Assembly: GCA_023388955.1 (NCBI GenBank)
Contig: JAEWFH010000175.1
Location: forward strand, 1 to 20,432
Reading direction: 5' to 3'
From: Pseudomonadota bacterium
Lineage (GTDB): Bacteria > Pseudomonadota > Gammaproteobacteria > Xanthomonadales > Xanthomonadaceae
DNA: 20,432 bases
The notes under the pieces were generated by a model. It did no database searches. It was not told the origin of the DNA and was given only the letters and a program-made list of their open reading frames with translations. Of the stretch, positions 15,608 through 20,432 are shown in pieces; position 1 is the first letter of the stretch; each line of letters starts with the position of its first letter. Position numbers and translations under genes: made by a program.

Positions 15608-15625
15608 CGCGGGTCCCTCGCTGGG

Positions 15626-16321
15626 TCAGTCGTCCTCGTCCACCCACTCACGCAGGCGGCCTTCGTGCAGCTCCAGCACGCGGTCCATGCGACGCGCCAG
15701 GCCACGGTCGTGGGTCACCATCACCAGGCTGGTGCCCTGGTCGCGGTTGAGGTCGAGCATCATCCCGAACACCTTCGCCGCGGTCTTCTCGTCGAGGTTG
15801 CCGGTGGGCTCATCGCCCAGCACGCAGGCCGGGCGGTTCACCAGCGCCCGGGCGACCGCGGTGCGCTGGCGTTCGCCACCCGACAGCTCGCCGGGCTTGT
15901 GGCCGAGCCGGTGGCCCAGGCCGACCGATTCCAGCAACGCCGTGGCCCGGTTGCCCGCCTCCGGGACGCCCCGGCCCGCCAGCAGCACCGGCAACATCAC
16001 GTTTTCCAGCGCGGTGAACTCGGGCAGCAGGTGATGGAACTGGTACACGAAGCCGAGCGAGCGGTTGCGCAGCGCACCGCGCTCGGTATCGCTGAGCCCG
16101 CTCATGCGGTGGCCGGCGACATGGACCTCGCCCGCACTGGGCGTGTCCAGCCCGCCGAGCAGGTGCAGCAGCGTGCTCTTGCCGGCGCCGGACGGGCCGA
16201 GGATCGCCACCGTCTCGCCCTTGGCCACCGCCAGGTCCAGGCCCTCGAACACGGGCGTGACCAGCGTGCCCTCGCGGTAGGTCTTGGCCAGGCCGCGCGC
16301 CTCGATCACCACCTCACTCAT
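15626..16321 (-). CDS. lolD: Lipoprotein-releasing system ATP-binding protein LolD
   Basis: A 231-residue ABC ATPase that powers extraction of outer-membrane lipoproteins from the inner membrane to carrier LolA. It shows Walker A GPSGAGKS (42-49), Q94 in the Q-loop, and FVYQFHHLLPEFTALENVMLP (91-111), which holds the LolD-type sequence contacting the permease. It also has the signature LSGGE (146-150), Walker B ending D170-E171, and H204. The length is normal. The ATG at 16321 overlaps the end of lolC by 8 nt. An open frame upstream to 16426 lies within lolC and is R/W-rich, so it is not part of the protein. The next gene, comEC, starts 18 nt after the stop. Confidence 0.96.
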   Translation of the reverse strand: MSEVVIEARGLAKTYREGTLVTPVFEGLDLAVAKGETVAILGPSGAGKSTLLHLLGGLDTPSAGEVHVAGHRMSGLSDTERGALRNRSLGFVYQFHHLLPEFTALENVMLPVLLAGRGVPEAGNRATALLESVGLGHRLGHKPGELSGGERQRTAVARALVNRPACVLGDEPTGNLDEKTAAKVFGMMLDLNRDQGTSLVMVTHDRGLARRMDRVLELHEGRLREWVDEDD

Positions 16322-17558
16322 AGCGCAGCGCCTCCGCCGGCGGCGTGCGCGCTGCGCGCCAGGCCGGGTAGATCGTGGCCAGGAACGCCATCGCCAGCGC
16401 CACCAGCGCGACCGCGGTGACGTCACCGTGCTTGAGTTCGGTGGGCAGGCCGGTGATGTAGTAGACGTCGGAGGGCAACAGGATCACGCCGAAGACCTTC
16501 TCGATCGCGTACAGGATGTTCTGCAGGTTCAGCGTCAGCAGGATGCCGCCGACCACGCCGAGCACGGTCCCGATCACCCCGATCAGGCTACCCTGCACCA
16601 TGAACACGTCCATCACCCCGCGCGGGCTCAGGCCGAGGGTGCGCAGGATCGCGATGTCGGCCTGCTTGTCGGTGACCAGCATCACCTGCGAGGACACCAA
16701 GTTGAACGCGCCCATGGCGATGATCAGCGACAACAGGATCGCCATCATCGTCTTCTCCATGCGCAGGGCGCGGAACATGTTGGCGTTGTCGCTGGTCCAG
16801 TCGCTGACCCGGTGCGGGCCGCCCAGTCGCAGCGCCAGGTCGCTGGCGACATCGCTGGCCTGGTCCATGTCGTGCAGCCGCAGCCGCACCCCCGTGACGC
16901 CCTCGCCCATGCGCAGCAGGCGCTGCATGTCGGCCATGCTGGTGAAGGCCATGCCGCGGTCGTACTCGTTGTAGCCGACCTCGAAGATGCCGCTGACAGT
17001 GAAGCGCTTCACCCGCGGCATCGCCCCGACCGGGGTGCTGGAGAACTCGGCGACGGTCATCACCACCTCGTCGCCCATGCCCACTCCCAGCCAGGCAGCG
17101 AGCTCGCGGCCAACCAGGATGTTGAAGCTGCCCGGCTCCAGCGACTCCAGCTCGCCCTCGACCATCTTGTCGCCGAGCACGGACACGGTCCGCTCGTCGG
17201 CGGCGACCACGCCACGCACCATGGCCGGCTGCTGGCGCGGCCCGTTGAGCAGGGCTTCCTTCTCGACGTAGGGCGCCGCCCCGGCCACGCGCGGATCATT
17301 CAGTGCCAGGTCCACCGCCTGCTGCCAGCCGACCACCGGCTCGCCCCAGGCACTGACGGTGGCATGGGCCGCCATCTGCAGCATGCGGTCGCGGATCTCG
17401 GTCTGGAAACCGCTCATCACCGCCAGGGTGGTGATCAGCGCCGCCACGCCCAGCGCGATGCCGAGGATGGAGGCCAGCGAGATGAAGGAGATGAAGCCGT
17501 TGCGGCGCTTGGCGCGCAGGTAGCGCAGGCCGATGGCTACGGGAATGGGCTTGAACAT
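16314..17558 (-). CDS. lolC: Lipoprotein-releasing system transmembrane protein LolC/LolE family
   Basis: A 414-residue permease that, with LolD, frees sorted lipoproteins from the inner membrane. The N-terminus IGLRYLRAKRRNGFISFIS and the following helix (about residues 22-48) are typical. A large periplasmic domain spans about 50-270, and three helices follow at about 272-298, 322-348 and 380-402. The end PAWRAARTPPAEALRYE is the conserved MacB/FtsX-type tail. Only one permease gene accompanies lolD here. Either a lolE lies elsewhere or this is a single LolF-like subunit acting as a homodimer, and I cannot decide from the window. The ATG at 17558 follows the ygfX stop by 6 nt, without a clear Shine-Dalgarno sequence. 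The 3' end overlaps lolD by 8 nt. Confidence 0.94.
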   Translation of the reverse strand: MFKPIPVAIGLRYLRAKRRNGFISFISLASILGIALGVAALITTLAVMSGFQTEIRDRMLQMAAHATVSAWGEPVVGWQQAVDLALNDPRVAGAAPYVEKEALLNGPRQQPAMVRGVVAADERTVSVLGDKMVEGELESLEPGSFNILVGRELAAWLGVGMGDEVVMTVAEFSSTPVGAMPRVKRFTVSGIFEVGYNEYDRGMAFTSMADMQRLLRMGEGVTGVRLRLHDMDQASDVASDLALRLGGPHRVSDWTSDNANMFRALRMEKTMMAILLSLIIAMGAFNLVSSQVMLVTDKQADIAILRTLGLSPRGVMDVFMVQGSLIGVIGTVLGVVGGILLTLNLQNILYAIEKVFGVILLPSDVYYITGLPTELKHGDVTAVALVALAMAFLATIYPAWRAARTPPAEALRYE

Positions 17559-17564
17559 GCGGCG

Positions 17565-18029
17565 CTATGGTGCCACCGATGCGGCCACCGGCGAAACGCT
17601 TTCCGCGCCGGCCACCAGCCGCAGCCGCCGCCGGTCCGGCGCGGGCAGCACGTCCGGCCACCAGGCCAGGCGTTGCACACGCCCCGCGGCGTCGCGCCAG
17701 CGCATGAAAGCCAGTGGCCCGCGCCAGGCCACCTCCAGCAGGTCGACGCCGGCCCCATCCACCCGGGCAACGCCGGGGGCAAGTTCCACCCGCCGCGGCG
17801 GACGCCGCCGCTCACGGCGCAACAGCCAGGCACCCCGAACGACGACGGCCATGGCCGCCGGGAAGGCAGCCATGGCCGGGAGTCCGCAGTTCAGCAGCGC
17901 CAGCACCGCGCCGGCGACCAGCAATGCCACCAGCCCCCGCTGCATCCGCGAGGGTCGCCAGTGGAAGGCTTCCGCCGGCTCAGGGCGGAAGCTGCCGGAT
18001 GTGGTGGACCAGGGTGGCAAGCTCGGCAT
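17565..18029 (-). CDS. ygfX: YgfX-like small membrane protein
   Basis: A protein of up to 154 residues. A short N-terminal segment with FHWRPSRMQR is followed by a hydrophobic hairpin of two likely helices (about residues 29-48 and 50-68). A basic stretch (RRERRRPPRR) comes next, and then a small soluble domain rich in W and R. This shape, the aromatic/basic motif before the first helix and its position directly after sdhE match YgfX (CptA) of enterics. YgfX has been reported to inhibit cell division or cytoskeletal proteins with SdhE as a proposed antitoxin, a claim that remains debated. The chosen ATG at 18029 overlaps sdhE by 50 nt and lacks a ribosome site. An internal ATG at 17945 would drop the FHWRPSR motif and avoid the overlap. 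Sequence similarity is low, so the assignment rests largely on context. Confidence 0.65.
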   Translation of the reverse strand: MPSLPPWSTTSGSFRPEPAEAFHWRPSRMQRGLVALLVAGAVLALLNCGLPAMAAFPAAMAVVVRGAWLLRRERRRPPRRVELAPGVARVDGAGVDLLEVAWRGPLAFMRWRDAAGRVQRLAWWPDVLPAPDRRRLRLVAGAESVSPVAASVAP

Positions 18030-18237
18030 CGGCGGGGGTGTCGCGTCCCATCAACCAGAGCCAGAGCTTATCGTCCTCGGTTTCCAGCAACCGTAGGAAG
18101 ACCTCCCGCTGTGCGGCGGGACTTCCCCGCCATTCGCGCTCCAGCCACCGGGTCAGCAACTGGTCGAGCTCGCGCATGCCGCGCCGGCACTTCCAGCGCA
18201 GCCTGCGCAGCTCGACCTCGTCGGCGTCCTCCACCAT
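17980..18237 (-). CDS. sdhE: Succinate dehydrogenase assembly factor SdhE (FAD assembly factor)
   Basis: An 85-residue all-helical cytosolic protein that promotes covalent FAD attachment to SdhA. The conserved RGxxE motif is present as R19-G-M-R-E23 in KCRRGMRELDQLLTRW, the surface that contacts the flavoprotein. Downstream, FLRLLETEDDKLWLWLMGRD is the typical second part of the family. The length is standard. The ATG at 18237 follows the sdhB stop with 3 nt between, so it is translated with the sdh genes, whose product it matures. It overlaps ygfX at its 3' end. Confidence 0.95.
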   Translation of the reverse strand: MVEDADEVELRRLRWKCRRGMRELDQLLTRWLEREWRGSPAAQREVFLRLLETEDDKLWLWLMGRDTPADAELATLVHHIRQLPP

Positions 18238-18240
18238 CGG

Positions 18241-19032
18241 TCAGAGCGCGCGGCGCTCGAGCATCAGCTTCTTGATCTCGCCGATCGCCTTGGCCGGGTT
18301 CAGGCCCTTCGGGCAGGTCCGGGCGCAGTTCATGATGGTGTGGCACCGGTAGAGCTTGAACGGATCCTCGAGGTCGTCCAGGCGCTCGCCGGTGTCCTCG
18401 TCGCGCGAGTCGACGATCCAGCGGTAGGCCTGCAGCAGGATCGCCGGGCCAAGGTAACGCTCGCCGTTCCACCAGTAGCTCGGGCAGCTGGTCGAGCAGC
18501 AGGCGCACAGGATGCACTCGTACAGGCCGTCGAGCTTCTTGCGGTCCTCCGGCGACTGCAGGCGCTCGCGGTCGGTCGGGGCCGGGCTCTGGGTCCGCAG
18601 CCACGGCTTGATCGAGGCGTATTGGGCGTAGAAGTGGGTCAGGTCCGGGATCAGGTCCTTGACCACTTCCATGTGCGGCAGCGGGTAGATCGGCACGTCG
18701 CCGTCGCCCTTGCCGCAGTCCTCGATCGCCTTGGTGCAGGCCAGCGTGTTGGTGCCGTCGATGTTCATCGCGCACGAACCGCAGATGCCCTCGCGGCAGG
18801 ACCGGCGGAAGGTCAGGGTCGGGTCGATCTCGTTCTTGATCTTGATCAGCGCGTCCAGGACCATCGGTCCGCACTTGTCGAGGTCGACTTCATAGGTGTC
18901 GGTGCGCGGGTTCAGCCCGTCATCGGGGTTCCAGCGGTACACCTTGAAGCTGCGCTTGCGCGTGGCCCCCTCGGCGGGCCAGTGGCGGCCCTTCTGGATG
19001 CGGGAGTTCTTGGGAAGGTTGAATTCGGCCAT
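18241..19032 (-). CDS. sdhB: Succinate dehydrogenase iron-sulfur subunit
   Basis: A 263-residue subunit of respiratory complex II that passes electrons from FAD in SdhA to ubiquinone. All cluster ligands are present: [2Fe-2S] C79, C84, C87 and C99; [4Fe-4S] C173, C176, C179 and C240; [3Fe-4S] C183, C230 and C236. The sequence YECILCACCSTSCPSYWWN (171-189) is essentially that of E. coli SdhB. It is about 25 residues longer than the E. coli protein, mostly at the N-terminus, where MAEFNLPKNSRIQKGRHW precedes the ferredoxin domain. The ATG at 19032 has a GAGGGG run about 10 nt upstream, overlapping the sdhA end. It lies 14 nt after sdhA and 3 nt before sdhE. Confidence 0.98.
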   Translation of the reverse strand: MAEFNLPKNSRIQKGRHWPAEGATRKRSFKVYRWNPDDGLNPRTDTYEVDLDKCGPMVLDALIKIKNEIDPTLTFRRSCREGICGSCAMNIDGTNTLACTKAIEDCGKGDGDVPIYPLPHMEVVKDLIPDLTHFYAQYASIKPWLRTQSPAPTDRERLQSPEDRKKLDGLYECILCACCSTSCPSYWWNGERYLGPAILLQAYRWIVDSRDEDTGERLDDLEDPFKLYRCHTIMNCARTCPKGLNPAKAIGEIKKLMLERRAL

Positions 19033-19046
19033 GGCGTCGGATCCCC

Positions 19047-20432
19047 TCAGTACACGCGCTTCTTCGGCGGGATCACGTCCACCTCGTCGGTGAGCGTGTA
19101 CATGTGCACCGGACGGTAGTCGATGCGCGTGTTGCCGTCGGCGTCGACCCAGCACAGGCTGTGCTTGTGCCAGTTGCTGTCGTCGCGCTCCGGATAGTCG
19201 TCACGGGCGTGCGCACCGCGCGACTCCTTGCGGTTTTCCGCACAGACGATCGTGGCCAGCGCCTGGCCGAGCAGGTTGTCCAGCTCCAGCGTCTCGACCA
19301 GGTCGGAGTTCCAGATCATCGAGCGGTCGCTGACCTTGACGTCGCCGAACGAGGCGTGGATCTCGCGGATGCGGGACACGCCCTCCTCCAGCGTCTCCTG
19401 GGTGCGGAACACCGCCGCGTCGGCCTGCATGGCGCGCTGCATGCGGTCGCGGATGACCGCGGTCGGGGTGTCGCCGCTGGCGTGGCGCAGCTTGTCCAGG
19501 CGCGCCAGGGAGAAGTCGCAGGCGTCCTTCGGCAGGTCGGGCTGGGCGGCGTCGGGCTTGATGGTCTCGGCGGCGCGGTTGGCCACCGCACGCCCGAACA
19601 CCACCAGGTCGAGCAGCGAGTTCGAGCCCAGCCGGTTGGCACCGTGGACCGACACGCAGGCGGCCTCGCCGATCGCGTACAGGCCCGGGACCACCGCGTC
19701 CGGGTTGCCGTCCTTCAGCTGGACGACCTCGCCGTGGTAGTTGGTCGGCACGCCGCCCATGTTGTAGTGCACGGTCGGGATGACCGGGATCGGCTCCTTC
19801 TCCACGTCCACGCCGGCGAAGATGCGGGCGGACTCGGCGATGCCGGGAAGCTTCTCGTGGATGACCTCCGGGCCCAGGTGGGTCAGGTCGAGCAGGATGT
19901 GGTCCTTGTGCTCGCCGACGCCGCGGCCCTCGCGGATCTCCATCGTCATCGAGCGGCTGACCACGTCGCGCGAGGCAAGGTCCTTGGCGGACGGGGCGTA
20001 GCGCTCCATGAAGCGCTCGCCGTTGGCGTTGCGCAGGATGCCGCCCTCGCCGCGGACGCCCTCGGTGATCAGGCAGCCGGCGCCGTAGATGCCGGTCGGG
20101 TGGAACTGCACGAACTCCATGTCCTGCAGGCCCAGGCCGGCGCGCAGCGCCATGCCGTTGCCGTCGCCGGTGCAGGTGTGGGCGGAGGTCGCGCTGAAGT
20201 ACGCACGGCCGTAGCCGCCGGTCGCCAGCACGGTGCCCTGGGCGCGGAACAGGTGCAGCTGCCCGGTCTCCAGTTCCAGCGCCAGCACGCCGCGGCAGGC
20301 GCCCTCGGAATCCATGATCAGGTCGAGCGCGAAGAACTCGACGAAGAACTGCGCGTCATGCGCCAGCGACTGCTGGTACAGGGTGTGCAGGATGGCGTGG
20401 CCGGTACGGTCGGCGGCGGCACAGGTGCGCTG
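19047..20432 (-). CDS. sdhA: Succinate dehydrogenase flavoprotein subunit, N-terminus cut off by window edge
   Basis: The C-terminal 461 residues of the catalytic subunit of complex II, which oxidises succinate to fumarate. The frame enters the window at 20432 reading QRTCAAADRTGHAILHTLYQ, so the covalent-FAD histidine region lies outside. Visible features are VQFHPTGIYGAGCLITEGVR, the catalytic arginine region SRDVVSRSMTMEI, the substrate histidine in TVHYNMGGVPTNY, and the FAD-binding GEAACVSVHGANRLGSNSLL. The C-terminal end DEVDVIPPKKRVY is typical of proteobacterial SdhA. An internal ATG at 20315 is not the start. It precedes sdhB by 14 nt. The upstream sdhC and sdhD subunits are expected just beyond the window. 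Confidence 0.98.
   Translation of the reverse strand, partial: QRTCAAADRTGHAILHTLYQQSLAHDAQFFVEFFALDLIMDSEGACRGVLALELETGQLHLFRAQGTVLATGGYGRAYFSATSAHTCTGDGNGMALRAGLGLQDMEFVQFHPTGIYGAGCLITEGVRGEGGILRNANGERFMERYAPSAKDLASRDVVSRSMTMEIREGRGVGEHKDHILLDLTHLGPEVIHEKLPGIAESARIFAGVDVEKEPIPVIPTVHYNMGGVPTNYHGEVVQLKDGNPDAVVPGLYAIGEAACVSVHGANRLGSNSLLDLVVFGRAVANRAAETIKPDAAQPDLPKDACDFSLARLDKLRHASGDTPTAVIRDRMQRAMQADAAVFRTQETLEEGVSRIREIHASFGDVKVSDRSMIWNSDLVETLELDNLLGQALATIVCAENRKESRGAHARDDYPERDDSNWHKHSLCWVDADGNTRIDYRPVHMYTLTDEVDVIPPKKRVY

Noticed and set aside
13379..16420. A very long open frame on the plus strand (about 1000 codons) opposite comEC and lolD
   Set aside because: Composition is Q/H/R/A/G-rich as expected from the antisense of GC-rich codons, with no domain or ribosome site. 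It lies opposite well-supported comEC and lolD.

Overview
The window looks like a chromosomal housekeeping region from a high-GC (about 70 percent) gammaproteobacterium, most likely in the Xanthomonadaceae (Lysobacter, Luteimonas or Xanthomonas type). The placement rests on protein character and gene order (sdhA-sdhB-sdhE-ygfX-lolC-lolD-comEC-exbB-exbD-msbA-lpxK-kdsB, and uvrC-pgsA followed by Gly, Cys and Leu tRNAs). No database search was possible, so the genus is an inference.

Left part (1-2755): the start of a small unknown protein running off the window, a divergent lipoprotein gene, an ArsC/YfgD-type reductase, and, converging on it, a membrane-anchored FMN/Fe-S protein with the glutamate synthase central domain. 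Middle part (2821-8394), on the minus strand in transcription order: uvrC and pgsA (4-nt ATGA overlap), a tRNA cluster Gly(GCC)-Cys(GCA)-Leu(TAA) with terminator-like hairpins between its members and a near-consensus promoter directly behind pgsA, then a secreted lytic transglycosylase. Divergent from uvrC is a DUF445 membrane protein on the plus strand.

Right part (8451-20432): one uninterrupted minus-strand run of twelve genes with gaps of at most 32 nt and several overlaps. It starts with the flavoprotein and iron-sulfur subunits of succinate dehydrogenase and the FAD-insertion factor SdhE. It continues through a YgfX-like membrane protein, the lipoprotein sorting transporter LolCD, the DNA uptake channel ComEC and an ExbB/ExbD proton-driven motor pair. 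It ends with lipid A flippase MsbA, lipid A 4'-kinase LpxK and CMP-KDO synthetase KdsB. Apart from sdh and comEC the theme is building the Gram-negative outer membrane: lipoprotein delivery, lipid A phosphorylation and export, and KDO activation.

I find no mobile element, CRISPR array, defence system or clear foreign island, and I do not think a new multi-gene system is present. The points most worth a second look are small. ComEC lacks a stop where one would be expected, so its frame runs 137 nt into exbB. The tRNA genes are separated by intrinsic-terminator-like hairpins. A 13-bp tandem repeat abuts the tRNA-Leu 3' end. A long near-perfect hairpin sits on the DUF445/kdsB junction. No gene-free stretch exceeds 300 bases; the longest (155-325) holds only ribosome binding sites that I can identify.
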